Source: Diaporthe sp. PMI_573 (Eukaryota > Ascomycota > Sordariomycetes > Diaporthales > Diaporthaceae). From it: DNA of 64,000 nt. The stretch spans positions 62,001 to 126,000 of the forward strand of contig JAJTUP010000050.1 in assembly GCA_021399435.1 (NCBI GenBank), read 5' to 3'. The notes under the pieces were generated by a model. It searched no databases and had not been told where the DNA came from. It saw only the letters and a program-made list of their open reading frames with translations. Below, piece by piece: positions 31,744-43,298 of the stretch (positions are counted from its first letter, which is position 1; every line of letters begins with the position of its first letter). The position numbers were made by a program, and so were the translations under genes.

Positions 31744-31947
31744 TGTGACGACGACGGAACCCTAACCCTGGATGGCCAGGTGGGGCATGCAAGCACGCGA
31801 TCTAGCGTGCAGGCCAACGCGCTTGACTTCTCGTCGCGCCCGCGGTAAAGGCTGCGGCCTTTTCTTTCTCTTGCTTCCCTAGAGTAGAATCTTCGTCCAT
31901 AGTGCCAATTCAAGGTGTTCACGCCCTCTGCAACGCTGGCCGTGACA
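31744..31947 (+). repeat. 5' LTR of the Gypsy element
   Basis: Starts TGTGACGACGACGGAACC and ends GGCCGTGACA. Contains a short telomere-like AACCCTAACCCTGG near its start. Matches the 3' LTR along its full length as far as can be read. Confidence 0.93.
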
Positions 31948-32065
31948 CTATTCTACTCTCTCTTTACTCGCTGACCTAGCGATCAATAAATAAGGTACCC
32001 TTTTCGCTGGCTTAGCGATCAATAAATAAGCTGCCCTATTTCACGTCGTTCATACGCATCCGACC

Positions 32066-32139
32066 GAACGACCAACGACCAACGACCAACGACCAACGAC
32101 CAACGACCAACGACCAACGACCAACGACCAACGACTAAT
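32066..32139 (+). repeat. Heptamer microsatellite in the Gypsy leader
   Basis: About ten copies of ACGACCA between the 5' LTR and gag, ending in degenerate ACGACTA. A second local direct repeat, GCGATCAATAAATAAG, occurs at about 31980 and 32014. Both lie in the untranslated leader. Confidence 0.9.
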
Positions 32140-32188
32140 GATTGGCTAGTCGACTAACTGACACCGATCAACGACCCGGCCGACCTAG

Positions 32189-33622
32189 ATGCCGCCGAGG
32201 AAGACCTATCCGCTCGCAAGCCGACGATCCGTCCGACTGAACCGCGAGTCTGCTGGAGGAGCGATCAACGGCTTAGAAAGTGTAGGAGGGACGGCCCCTG
32301 ATACCGACTCGACCATTGAGCAAGAAGACTCAGCCAACGACGCAAGTCTGGTGCTCCCCAGCATTGAAGTCATTCCTGACGACTCGAACGACGAGTCCGA
32401 TTCAGCAAGGACTAGCGGGACCACCACACCGATACCGACCCCAAGTGAACACGACACTGCACCTGAGATGGCCGACGACGAAGTCCAAGCTCAGCTCGCG
32501 CAGATCCAAGCTGAGCTCACACGCCTACGCGCCGAGAACGTGCAGCTCAAGGCTGCAATCGACAGCAACGGTAATGACAACGGCAATGGTCGCAACAATG
32601 CCCGACCACGTGAGGCTACCCCCGACGTGAGTGCGTTTGGTGGCAAGACCTTCACCCCGATTGGTATAGCCGCGCGGGCTGCCTTCAAACCCTATGGCAA
32701 GGACCAAGACGCTGTTAACCCCGACTACGACCGAAAGGCTAAACCTACGGCCACCGACCCTGGCAGGTTTGGGGGTGACAAGAACGAGTTTGACAGTTGG
32801 GTTGCCCGATTGGCTGACAAGTTTAAGATCGATAATGACACATTCAAGAACGAATATGCCCGGATGGCTCTCGTCCATAGCCTGACGACCGATCGTGCCA
32901 ATAAGATGATCAAGACTCGATACCTATCTGAGACTAACCCTTATTCGGGCGTGGCCGAAATGATCCAGGTACTAGCAACGGTGTACCACAACTCGAACCA
33001 AGCTTCCGACGCTCGTAAGGCTCTGGCTAAGATGATGTATGAGCCGGGAAGCAAAACCGATATCTTCCAGTTTATTTCGGACATCAACGCCCTAGCCGAC
33101 GAAGCTGGCATCGCCGACGCTGAACGTAAAGCCACCCTATGGGAACACATCCCACCTGGTCTTGACAACCGTCTGCTTAGTGACAGCAAAGACCCCGACA
33201 TTTCCTACGAACGCTTCACCCGTAACGTCGCCGACGCCGCCCACAGCCAACAACGCCATTACGAACTGAACCAGGAGCGTCGCCGTAAGAAGGATAGCTC
33301 TAATACCAACGACCCCAACGACCGTAAATCATCTTCTCATTTGCCTAAGTCTCGTAACAACCACCGACCTAAACCCGATTCCAACCCAAAGGCTTCTAAC
33401 GGCAAACCTGTTACCGTCCTAACCGCTCACCGCGCCCTCACGGAGGATGAAAAGCGCGTCCACTGGGATGCTAACTCCTGCTTCATTTGCGGCAAGGTTG
33501 GCCACAAAGGCGCTGCTTGCCCGGACCGCGAGAAGCTCCCGACAGTCAAGTCTATCAAGGCTAAGGAGAAGGATGCTAAGGTAGAGGAAACGAGCTCGAG
33601 CGATGAGTCGGAAAACGAGTAG
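32189..33622 (+). CDS. Gag polyprotein of Gypsy element
   Basis: 477 residues from ATG at 32189 to TAG at 33620. An acidic Ser/Thr-rich N-terminus is followed by a short coiled coil (QLAQIQAELTRLRAENVQLK). A capsid-like region follows (KFKIDNDTFKNEYARMALV, then LATVYHNSN and MYEPGSKTDIFQFISDINAL), as in the Retrotrans_gag fold. Near the C-terminus is a CCHC knuckle, CFICGKVGHKGAACP, for RNA binding. No breaks. Pol begins 29 bp downstream in another frame, so expression may use reinitiation or frameshifting; the sequence does not decide which. Confidence 0.93.
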   Translation: MPPRKTYPLASRRSVRLNRESAGGAINGLESVGGTAPDTDSTIEQEDSANDASLVLPSIEVIPDDSNDESDSARTSGTTTPIPTPSEHDTAPEMADDEVQAQLAQIQAELTRLRAENVQLKAAIDSNGNDNGNGRNNARPREATPDVSAFGGKTFTPIGIAARAAFKPYGKDQDAVNPDYDRKAKPTATDPGRFGGDKNEFDSWVARLADKFKIDNDTFKNEYARMALVHSLTTDRANKMIKTRYLSETNPYSGVAEMIQVLATVYHNSNQASDARKALAKMMYEPGSKTDIFQFISDINALADEAGIADAERKATLWEHIPPGLDNRLLSDSKDPDISYERFTRNVADAAHSQQRHYELNQERRRKKDSSNTNDPNDRKSSSHLPKSRNNHRPKPDSNPKASNGKPVTVLTAHRALTEDEKRVHWDANSCFICGKVGHKGAACPDREKLPTVKSIKAKEKDAKVEETSSSDESENE

Positions 33623-33651
33623 GACCACCGGAAGTCTCTACGGTGGTCCCT

Positions 33652-36600
33652 ATGTACACAACAGTCCAGATCGGGAGAGAGAATCCCACCTCCTTCCTCA
33701 TTAATGCTCAACTTAAGAAGCATAGTGAAGAAGTGCCGATCAAAGCCCTTTGTGATACTGGAGCAGAAGCCCGACTGCTAGTCAGTCCCTCAGTAGCTCA
33801 GCGTGCGGTGGAGCAGCTGGGCGCCCGTCTTAAGAAGCTCAAACGACCTATCACCTTGACCGACTACCGCCAACAAGAAGCCGGCCGCATCACCTACATC
33901 CTCAAAACATCACTGTGTGTAGACGGTCGAACGTTCCCTGACGAATCGTTCTGGGTCACCGAAACAGGCTATGACGTATTCATTGGTCTAGACTGGTTTG
34001 TAGAAAAAGATGTCTGGCTACACCCCCGGACAAGGACATTGGAATGGCCAGAAGACAAAAAGAGCCTCGCCCACGAAAAGTGCGACCAACCGATATCTAT
34101 CGACCCAGTCGTCAACGTAGCAGCCCTTCAAGCCCAGATCAATGACGACCCGCGACAAGCGCGGTGGAGGGATAAGCCGCTACCTGGCGAGCCTATACCC
34201 CTCGAGCTATCTAAGCCACAACAGATTACGGGAATCGCTGGAATCAACCCATCGTGGAGGACCAATAGAGGCGAGAAGATACCTTTTCCCCTAGACGAGG
34301 ACCCAGGACACGTTCAATTGGTCCGCGAACGGTTACCACTACGGTTACGCCACCTCGAGGGTTTCTTTTCGAAGAAGGCCTCTACCAAACTCCCGCCCCG
34401 GCGACCCGGGTACGATGTGACGCTCGAACTGAAGAATCCGTTGACCGGCTCACCTCCGACCTTCCGCACACCGATCGGATTGATTCCACTGGAGAAGGAA
34501 ACAACAGACGAACTCTTGAAGATTGGGTTTATCGAGCGATGTATGGAGCCCAAGGCAGCGTCAGTCCTCTTCGTACCAAAGCCACACTCTACGGACAAGC
34601 GCTTTTGTATTGATTACCGCTGGATCAACCAATTCTTGAAGGACCGTTTGGTCCCCGCACCTGATGTCAACGGGACAGTGGCTGGGTGCCGCAACGCTAA
34701 GAGATTCTCTAAGATTGATATCATCAGGGCCTTCAACCGACTCCGTATGGCCGTGAACTCTGAACACTTGACAGCGTTTCGTACACGCCAGGGTACATTC
34801 CAGTGGAAGGTTCTGCCTTTCGGCCTTAAGGTTGGGCCGGCTTGGTGGCAGGATTTCATTAATGCCCAATTGAACGAACTCCTAGACCTATTTGCGAGCG
34901 CCTACGCCGACGACGTTCTGATCTATTCAGATGAGGAAGACGAAGAAGTCCACTGGGTACAGGTGGAGGAAGTGATACACCGACTGAGCCAAGCCGATCT
35001 TCAAGGGGACATCAAGAAGTCCCGATTTAACGTCACGACGATAGACTACCTCGGCATTGTGATGGAAGCCGGGGTAGGTGTTCGCATCGACCCTGAGAAA
35101 GTGAAGGCTATTCACAACTGGAAATTCGAAGACCTCAAGTCGAAGACCGCGATCCGCTCATTCCTAGGCCTCTGCAACTATATTCGCGTATTCTGCCATC
35201 ACGCGAGCGGCACCGCAGAGCCTCTTAACCGTTTACTCAAGAAGGATGTGCCCTTTAGCTGCGGCCCCGAGCAACAAGCTGCCTTTGAAGAACTCAAACG
35301 ACTCGCGTGCGAAGCGCCTGTGATGGCCTTCTTCGTACCGGGTCGAGAAACGAAAGTCGAGACTGACGCCTCACGTAACGCCACTGGAGGAGTTATCTGG
35401 CAGAAGCAACCTGACGGCGAGTGGAAGCCGGTGGGTTACTTCTCCAAGACAATGACCCCGGCCGAGAGAGCCTACCCGATCCAGGACCGCGAATTACTCG
35501 CTGTGGTACAAACCCTTGAGCAATACCAGCCTGAACTACTCGGAATGAAGTTCTTCGTCCTGACTGACCACCAAGCGCTCGTGTATTACTCGACAAAACG
35601 AGTCCTCTCTACCCGGCAAGTCCGCTGGGCAGACTTCCTCTCGAACTTCGACATCACATTCCAGTACCGACCGGGCAAGGATAACGTTGCTGCTGATGCC
35701 CTCTCACGAAAGACTGCCGATCTCCCTACTGTCAAAGCCCGTGAGCAAGAAGAACGCACAATGGCGCTGATCCCGCCCGAGAAGATTAAACCTGCGATCA
35801 ACGCAGCCGAGGTTGCGTTGACACCCTATACGGTTCAGGGTTCCGACCTCGTCGACCTCATCAAGGTCGAGAATGAGAAACAAGAACTCGGCTCATATGA
35901 AGGCAAATTGATCGTCCCGGAACTCACGAGCAATGGCCAACTCTTTCTACGTACCGCTCTGATCCGCGAGGCTCACGAACCCAAGATCTTCGCCCACCCA
36001 GGGCAGAACAAGACGATCGAGGCAATCCGCCGCCAATACCACTGGGAGGGATTGAACAAGGATGTCCGACGCTACGTGAAGAATTGCCACAAGTGCGGCC
36101 GCAACAAGGGGCGGCATGACCGTAGCCCAGGACTCCTACGCCCATTACCTATTCCGAACCACGTGTGGGAGCACGTGGCCGTCGATGGCAAAGATATGCC
36201 GCCTGACCGCTATAGCTACAATTACGTATGGGTTTTTATTTGCAAATTTAGCAGGATCTTAGCTACGCTACCGGGACGAAAGACTGATACGGCGGAAGAC
36301 CTGGCAAAGCGGTACTACCGCCACCTATATCGTTTCCTTGGTGTTCCTTGGATCTGGATCTCTGATAACGCAGGCCCGTTCATCTCTGAGTTTATGGCAA
36401 CGATCAACAAACTCACAGGCACGAAGCACCGTCACGGTAGTCCTCTCCATCCGCAGACCCAAGGCGCTGATTGAGATTACCAACCAGGAACTTGACCAGA
36501 AGTTGCGCTTTCTATATTGACAAATACCAGACCGACTGGAGTGTCCACCTCCCGGCCTTCGACTTCGGCCATAATGCCTCGTGGCACTCTAGCATCGACA

Positions 36601-37370
36601 TGGCCCCGCTCAAAGTTGCCCTAGGCGCTGACCCGCGCAATCCCCTCTCAACCGACCTGCCTACGATTGATATCGACTCGCATCAAAAGAAGAAAGCCTT
36701 GGAGATCATACAACAAACAAAGGAAGTACAAGACCTAGCACGCAAGAACGCAGAAGCGTCCCAGGAAAAGCAGGCCAGGCAAGCGAATAAGAAACGACGG
36801 ATGGTCGACTTTAAGATCAACGACTATGTATTCCTCAAGAAGAAGGGCTTTACAACTACAGCTCCTACAACGAGACTGGAGTCACAATGGACAGGGCCGT
36901 GGCAAGTACTGGAAGAACGCGGCCACAGTTACGCCCTGGACCTTCCTGCATCCTTCCGTGGTAGGAACCTCTTCCACGCTGACCGCCTACGGAAAGCGGC
37001 AATGGACCCCTTACCGCAGCAACGACGAGAACCGCCGCCGCCCGAGGAGATCAACGGCGAAGCCGAGTGGGCAGTCACTAAGATCCTCGCGTCCAGACTG
37101 ACAGGCCGCAACAAGGTACTGGAGTACCAAGTCGAGTGGCAAGGCTGTGACCCTGACGACACGTGGTACCCAGCTGGGAACTTCAAGAACGCTGCAGTGA
37201 CACTGGAAAAGTTCCACCAAGAATATCCTGACGCAGCTGGACCACCAATCAAGCTACAGGAATGGATACGCGCCGCCGCTGAAGACCGTGACGACCAACC
37301 GCACAACGATGATAACATAGCTGACCACGGAGAGAAGAACCCCCGACGTAAGCAACGACGACACATATGA
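33652..37370 (+). pseudogene. Pol polyprotein with two frameshifts in integrase; chromodomain at C-terminus
   Basis: The first open part (33652-36474) holds the aspartic protease CDTGAEARLL, the reverse transcriptase with YADDVLIYSD, RNase H with ETDASRNATGG and the TDHQALVYYS strand. It also holds the integrase HHCC finger (HPGQNKT ... NCHKCGRNK) and two of the three catalytic acids (VDGKDMPP and WISDNAGPF). Just after HPQTQGA at about 36468 the frame shifts. IEITNQELDQKLRF, which includes the expected catalytic Glu, is in a second frame, and YIDKYQTDWS onward from about 36514 is in a third. The last open part (to 37370) has a GPFEV-like linker (WTGPWQVLEERG) and a chromodomain (YQVEWQGCDPDDTWYP). 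Two single-base insertions explain it. Reverse transcriptase itself appears intact. Confidence 0.92.
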
Positions 37371-37422
37371 TCAAACCCCGTATAGTCTACTGCGTCGATA
37401 TACGAGGTTTGGCGGGGGGTAG

Positions 37423-37626
37423 TGTGACGACGACGGAACCCTAACCCTGGATGGCCAGGTGGGGCATGCAAGCACGCGATCTAGCGTGCAGGCCAACGCG
37501 CTTGACTTCTCGTCGCGCCCGCGGTAAAGGCTGCGGCCTTTTCTTTCTCTTGCTTCCCTAGAGTAGAATCTTCGTCCATAGTGCCAATTCAAGGTGTTCA
37601 CGCCCTCTGCAACGCTGGCCGTGACA
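37423..37626 (+). repeat. 3' LTR of the Gypsy element
   Basis: 204 bp, read as identical to the 5' LTR at 31744-31947, preceded by a purine-rich tract at 37411-37420. Confidence 0.93.
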
Positions 37627-38073
37627 CTAGGGCTTCGCGGATAATATGGGCATTATGCGAAGGTGCGTTATTCTGCTGGAAGACTTGGACCTGCGGGTAG
37701 TTGTTACGGTAGAAGGCTCGCGCGAGTGGAAGGGTATTGAATATATATTTCTGCGCGGTAATACCGCCCCATTCCTTCTCCTAGAAATACCCCGGGCCCT
37801 TCCTCCTGTGGCGGTTGTCACCACTAGACGGGCTGACGCCACCACAAGGTGCTAGCAGGGGCTGGTCCCTGCCACAGGCACGGACCACGGTTATTAAACT
37901 TCTCCACGCGTCGCACATCGCGAGTTTCTTTCCTTCCTTCTTCTCACTTAAGGGTTTCTTTTGATTTTTTTTGGAATTTGTGATTGCTTGAAGGGCTAGA
38001 ATGATCTTGTCTTCTTTTGAGTAGATTGGCATTGTAGATGTTGAATTCTAGCGTGTTGAATATTTAAGTAGGT

Positions 38074-40532
38074 TAGGGATGGATTTAAAGCTGCATCATT
38101 AAATAAAATGCGCTTTTTGCATTAAATATTTAAAGCAGGCGCGTTTTATATGCATTATTTCCCCTCCTATATTAGGTTTAGCGTCTTCCAAAACAGGCAT
38201 AGTGCGTCGGATCAATATAATCCCTGTTCCGACCTCTTTTTCTCCACAGCCTTCAACAGCCTGTGGCTGTATCCCCCTGAAACTTCCCAATCCGACTCCC
38301 CACTACCTTCAGACCCTTCGTGCTTCTTCTACAATGCCTAGAACCTCTGGAAGGCCAGCCGACCACCAGGTCCACCGAGAATTTATCACGATTGCCTCGG
38401 ACGCTAGCTCGGGGTTCAAGAACTCACGAGTCAAGTGCAAGCACTGCGGCCACGAGACAACCAAGGGCACTACTCGTCAGAAGAAGCACTTACTTCGCCA
38501 TTGCCCCAATTACAGAGGGCAGCAACAGTCTCAGCAGTCTCAACTTACTCAGCACTTTCCTGTAGTGGACAAGACCTTTAAGCAGATGCTTGATGAGCTT
38601 GCTGCTAGAGCAATTTTTGCTGATGGCCGTCCATTTAACCTCTTCGAGTCCAAACGAATGCGGATTCTGTTGAGCAAGCTGAATACTGCCTGGCAACCAC
38701 CGTCTCGTCGCCGAGTGCAGCGGCTGCTAGCCCCGACTTATTCTGAGTACCACAACCAAGTCCAAGATATCCTCGACCAGACAGAACGTATCAACGTGAT
38801 CTTTGACGCCTCAGACAATATCACAAGTCATCGAATTATCAATATCTCGATACAGGTGGCAAATGGTCCGGCGTTCTATTGGAAGACGTTTGATACAGGA
38901 GAGATTCAACACACGGCTGAGCACTACATCGATCTTTTGTATCCTGAGCTGGAGATAATTTGCAAGGGTAACTTCTTGCGAATTAACTCGTTTTGCACAG
39001 ATACGGATAGCGTGATGAGGAAAGCTCATGTGCATTTGGCTGCAAGAAAGGAATTCCAGCACTGCTTCTTTTCCCTCTGCGATTCACATGGGTTACAGCT
39101 ACTCATCAAGGACATCCTAGAGCTGCCGTTCTTTGAGGAGACATTCAAAAGCACTACATTAATTGTCACCTTCTTCAAGAAGTCGAAACTGCAGTTGGCT
39201 CGATTGAGAGAGGCACAAAAGGCAGCTTGGGGCCACCATAAGGCGTTTTTATCCGCGTGGGTCTTTAAGTTTTTCTGACTCCTAGCTATAACTAACCGCT
39301 CGCTTTGGTGTAATCACACGCTGGGGCAGCCAGTTCAATGCTTTGCGGTCAGTTTTACGCTGTAAAGAGCCTCTCCAAACATACGCTCGCCGTCCTGACG
39401 TGAGGGCAGAGCTAGCCTCCGGGTCTCTCGAGCTTCTTCCGAGGGTGCTGGAGTCTGTCAATAACCCTCACTTCTGGATACGCCTAGAGACTGTTTTGGC
39501 TATAATTAAGCCTGTCAGCAGTCGTCAGCATGCCTCAGAAGCCGATCGGGATCACATCGGCCATGTGATTCCTCGTTGGCTGGAGATTAAAGCAGAATGG
39601 AAAGCACTTGACGATTCTCAGCAACATAAAGACGTGAATTTCAGCGAGCTGTATTCCGTATGGTTAAACCGGATGGACAAACAGACATATGATATTCATT
39701 ATGCAGGATTTGCATTAAGGCCTGACACAGTCGGGACTAAGCTTGAAGAACAGCTGATGATGAAAGTGCTTCGGTTCTTTAAGTCAGCAGTCAATCCTGC
39801 TGACTACCTTCATGTTGTTCGAGAATTTAACCACTTCCGAGCACAATCGGGGGGCCAGTTTGCTGCGGGAGGCTTAGTCTATTCAAAAGAATGGACGCCA
39901 TTAGATGCTTGGATGCTTCTTGATAACCAGGGCAACAAGCTGGCTACACTTGCTGTCCGAATCTTTGGAACCATAGCCAATTCAGTTCCCTCAGAGAGAT
40001 CATTCTCGGCGGTTAACTTCCTCCACAGCAAGGCACGCAACAGGCTCACACCAGCCAACGCTGACAAGTTGGCGTTCATCTACATGAACGAACGGGTGCT
40101 AGAGAGGATAACACAGTCTCAGAATCAACCTCTTGATCATCGCAATGAGGTTGATTCTACGGTGGTTAGCTGGGAATATTTGACAGAAGACGGTTGGCTC
40201 TTACTCTCGAAGATACGTATATGGAAATCCATTGCGCATCAAGTCTGGAAGTTGACGCTGTTATCGGCGAGTTCACTCACCAACCCGCCTCCGACGGAGA
40301 AGAGACAGTTGTGGACACATTTGAGGTCCAAGATGGGTCAGAGAGCGAAGGAACGGGGAAAAAGTTGACCTAATTTGGCTTGGTTATTTGTATTATATGA
40401 CCCTTGGGCAGCTTCATATACGGGTAGTTATATTGCAATAAAAAGCGCGCTTTTTATTCGGAATAAAAAGCTGCTTCATTATAATAAAAAGCAGTTTAAT
40501 ACACATGTGTATTAAACACTTGCCCATCCCTA
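38074..40532 (+). mobile_element. Second hAT transposon (2459 bp) with 8-bp duplication AAGTAGGT
   Basis: Left end TAGGGATGG at 38074, right end CCATCCCTA at 40532, flanked by perfect AAGTAGGT at 38066-38073 and 40533-40540. Subterminal AT-rich repeats (AAAGCAG/GCGCGCTTTTTATT-like words) lie in both ends. Distinct from the hAT at 14546: other terminal repeats and other transposase. Confidence 0.93.
38334..40368 (+). pseudogene. hAT transposase, split into two frames
   Basis: The first open part starts at ATG 38334 (MPRTSGRPADHQVHRE) and has a BED finger, CKHCGHETTKGTTRQKKHLL then RHC. It continues to a stop at 39278 after NVIFDASDNITSHRI (catalytic-core Asp) and CFFSLCDSHGLQLLI. The second part is in another frame: GVITRWGSQFNALRSVL from about 39310, then to 40368 with the hAT dimerisation domain (LATLAVRIFGTIANSVPSER). 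Normally the AFLSA and ITRWGSQFNAL blocks are contiguous. Between them lie only about 50 bp with a stop; GT-AG pairs there would make an intron near 30 bp, too short. I call it a frameshift. TIRs and target duplication are intact. Confidence 0.8.
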
Positions 40533-40845
40533 AAGTAGGTAGAGTGATGCGAGACTGACGCGAAAAATGGGAACGCGATCTGCACCAAAAACAAACCCGC
40601 CCACCCAAACTTTAAACTTTTAGACTGGCATTGCAACTCCACCACACCTCTAAATTGACCAAATCAATTAAAAATAAGCAATTGGGACCAGTTGGCACCA
40701 ATTGGTGCCAATTTTTATTGATATGTTGGCCTCAGGTGGGTGCTAGGGTTGGCAAAAGTTAGCAGAGTTAGCAAAACTGACCGGGCATGTGTCCTGACCG
40801 GCTGACTGTCCACCTACGTTACTTGACTTGATACTTGAATTGGGG

Positions 40846-41329
40846 TCAGCGCTGTTTCAGGAGCTTGTCAACAGTGCCAGCCCAGAGGCCACGGAGCTCA
40901 TCTGACGGGTTGCCGAAGGCCTTCTTGTAAGAATTGAGGAGCTGAGGAACCAGCTTGGCGGACATGTACCTCACAGGGTCGTGGAAAAAGAAGGCAATGC
41001 CGGGAAGAGCGATCTTCTCCATGACCACCGCCACATATGTCGAAAAGTTGCCCTCGAGTAATGGCCATATGCTTGTCGTGTATATTGCTGGTCTTGATGC
41101 CGATCATCTTGCCCTTGAGGGGGACCAGCTCCCAGCCATCCTCCTGCTGCAGTAAGTAATTGAAAATTTTCCAACGCATTCGTACTGATTTGCTCCAAAA
41201 CAACGAGTGGATCAGTGCTCCGTTTGGGTTGGGCTTTTGCCGTAGGTTATTAGTGGCGGAAACATTATAAGCACCTCCAGGCATCTTGCAAACTTTAGAT
41301 AGCGACGATGTAAGGGTTAAGAAAAACAA
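40846..41329 (-). pseudogene. Unrecognised conserved-looking gene, frameshifted
   Basis: Two overlapping minus-strand frames read as one protein: an N-terminal part with MRWKIFNYLLQQEDGWELVP and KGKMIGIKTSNI, then, in another frame from about 41065, LLEGNFSTYVAVVMEKIALP, GIAFFFHDPVRYMSAKLVPQ and an end at 40846 (GTVDKLLKQR). The amino acid composition and lack of low complexity suggest real coding sequence. I do not recognise the family. A frame change or missed intron separates the parts near 41040-41070. It begins directly outside the right inverted repeat of the old element. Confidence 0.4.
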
Positions 41330-43298
41330 GACTAAGATGACTTGATATTGTCGAGAGGTCAGGGGAAGATGCTGGGCAAAGATTGCTTGAGGGCAGATCA
41401 GGATCTGAACATTCCGTACTATGTTACGATTGATACCTAACTACATTGTGATTCCAGTGCGTCTAGCCACCCATCTTATAACCTGACCTGCCCATCCCTC
41501 ATGGATCTCGATGCACGCTGGCCTGAGCGAGGCTCAGCCCTGACTTGGGCGCCATATGGGCCTGAGCGGTGCTGCGGTGCCTTTCGCCGATACTACGGTG
41601 CCCTTCACCGGGCCTCCGACGGGCCCGAAGTGCTGCCTTCCAACAGATATATTATAACTAATACAACCAGAGAAAGTCTCAAAGGCGCTGGTTGTATAGT
41701 GGAGCTGCTCGGGCACTTTTTGTTTTAGGTATAAATCTTTACCAAAACTTAAACACATGTATAACACTATATATAACTACTTCATTACTATTTAGTAGTT
41801 ATACTATAAGGCTTACAAGACAACAGGCCTGAGAACGTAATGATTGCTCTCGCAGCCTTTCAGCATGTTTGCAAGCCTTTGATGCACCTGTACCAGAGCT
41901 GCACGGACCAATTCAAAGATAGAAAGCCTTCAAGGAACCGCAAAGACGGTAGGCTGATGAATCCAATGATGGGTATGTGCACGTAAGTTTGAGAAAGGCC
42001 GCCTGAGGTGTCGGAAGTGACGAGGAGAGCAAAATATATAATAGACCAGCAAGTTACCTGTTGCCTCAGGCAGCGATCAGGGAATGCACAGCTTCGAGGG
42101 TGGAGAAAGCTATAAGGAAAAATGCAGGCAACCCCATTGGCTGGGGGTAGAAGGTGTTCCTCTGCACTGTGCTGCTGACGAATGGTTATTTGCTGTAGAG
42201 CTTTTACATTGACTTCTCCGGACCTCATCCACTATCATGCGAGAGCAGGGACAAGCAGAGAGCCACAATCCTAACTCAGCTTTACCGACTTATTTCGCAT
42301 TGCTGGCGAGTTGGCCTAGCTTGGCAGTGGCGAGCCGTCTTGGAATTAAAAGGTCCGTCAGCCGCTGCTAGACTAGGTTGGTGCTGTCCAAGGATAACTC
42401 GCAAACAAATTGGCGTCTGTGGCGACTTTCCCTGTCCCATACTTACGGGATATGAGGGAGAAACGCCGTACAAATCGAATCAGATGACAATGATACAGGG
42501 GATGAAACCCAGTCAAGCTACTAATGGATCCGTCCCATCCACTGCGTTGAGTCTGCAGGGTTCCCACCCCTTCTATTAAAACTATTCTAAATCGTCGTCG
42601 CCACCCACCACGATGCATTCTTCTAAATCTATAGTGTCTTTAGACCCTTCTAAATCTGTTGAGTCATCCTCAATCATACCGGCTGTGATTTGCGCCCTGC
42701 AAATAGCCTCGTATGGTATGAATCATACCGGGCCGCTGCTGGCATATAGGCTTTAAGATTACTAGCACTTTGGGGTTTGCCTGAAAACTTAATAACGAAA
42801 TTACATGGTCTATATACTGTAGTAATGCTGTGCAGTACTGTGAAGAAGCATGCGACGTATTGGTCGTGTTGTGTTTGCAGATTTCCCTTATAAGGATATC
42901 GCTCAAGAAGAGCGGTCCAAGGCGGACCGCCCCTCGAAGGGATCACGTAATCTAGTACCGGGACAAAACCAGCCCCTTGAAGCGGGGACTGGAGCCTAGG
43001 CGAAGTCAGACAGAACACAAGACACACACAGTGAACAACCAATCCACAAGTTCCTAAGATCACGTCCTATCATCAACAGGACCGTAGAATCTGACAACTT
43101 TTAGTATTTCTATAGTACAGTACTGTACAGTAGTCCTTCCGCTTTCTTTAAACCCAAATTAAGAATTAAAATTCTCTTAATCGGTCTTCAATCTACACTA
43201 CCTTAGCACAATTCAATTTAAAGAAGGTTCCTGGTATCAGTTATGAATGATCTTTGTGCATTCCACTGACTATAAATGCTTGAACGTTTGCGCTATGA
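41330..43298. other. Region without a supported gene
   Basis: Short ORFs on both strands only. The palindrome TACTGTACAGTA lies at 43121-43132 within a longer GTACAGTACTGTACAG run. The right end is AT-rich and may be promoter for the gene at 43299. Confidence 0.4.

Larger units (their letters stand above)
31744..37626 (+). mobile_element. Ty3/Gypsy chromovirus LTR retrotransposon
   Basis: LTRs at 31744-31947 and 37423-37626, both 204 bp, TG...CA, with no difference that I could find by eye. Gag, then protease, reverse transcriptase, RNase H, integrase and a C-terminal chromodomain lie between. A polypurine-like GGCGGGGGG precedes the 3' LTR. No 5-bp duplication is visible: AACAT before, CTAGG after. 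It sits inside the old inverted-repeat element. Confidence 0.95.
31028..40821. mobile_element. Old element with inverted repeats of about 210 bp, host of nested insertions
   Basis: The left repeat at about 31028-31235 and the right repeat at about 40612-40821 are inverted copies. They share TAACGTGGTTGGACAGTCAG (right TAACGTAGGTGGACAGTCAG), ACACATGCCCGG, AGCACCCACC, GCACCAATTGGTG and CAATTGATTTGGTC, at an estimated 75-80% identity. TA dinucleotides flank both ends, consistent with a TA target, though unproven. Subtracting the Gypsy element and hAT-2 leaves about 1.46 kb, too small for a known transposase here. A 78-codon ORF at 31418-31651 and one at 37646-37855 may be its remains. Family unknown. 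Confidence 0.6.

Noticed and set aside
31620..31922. Minus-strand 100-codon ORF, repeated at 37371-37601
   Set aside because: Both lie antisense in the two LTRs of the Gypsy element; identical because the LTRs are identical.
39240..39320. Intron joining the two halves of the second hAT transposase
   Set aside because: Available GT-AG pairs would give an intron near 30 bp, below the fungal minimum, and do not restore the expected ITRWGSQFN frame.
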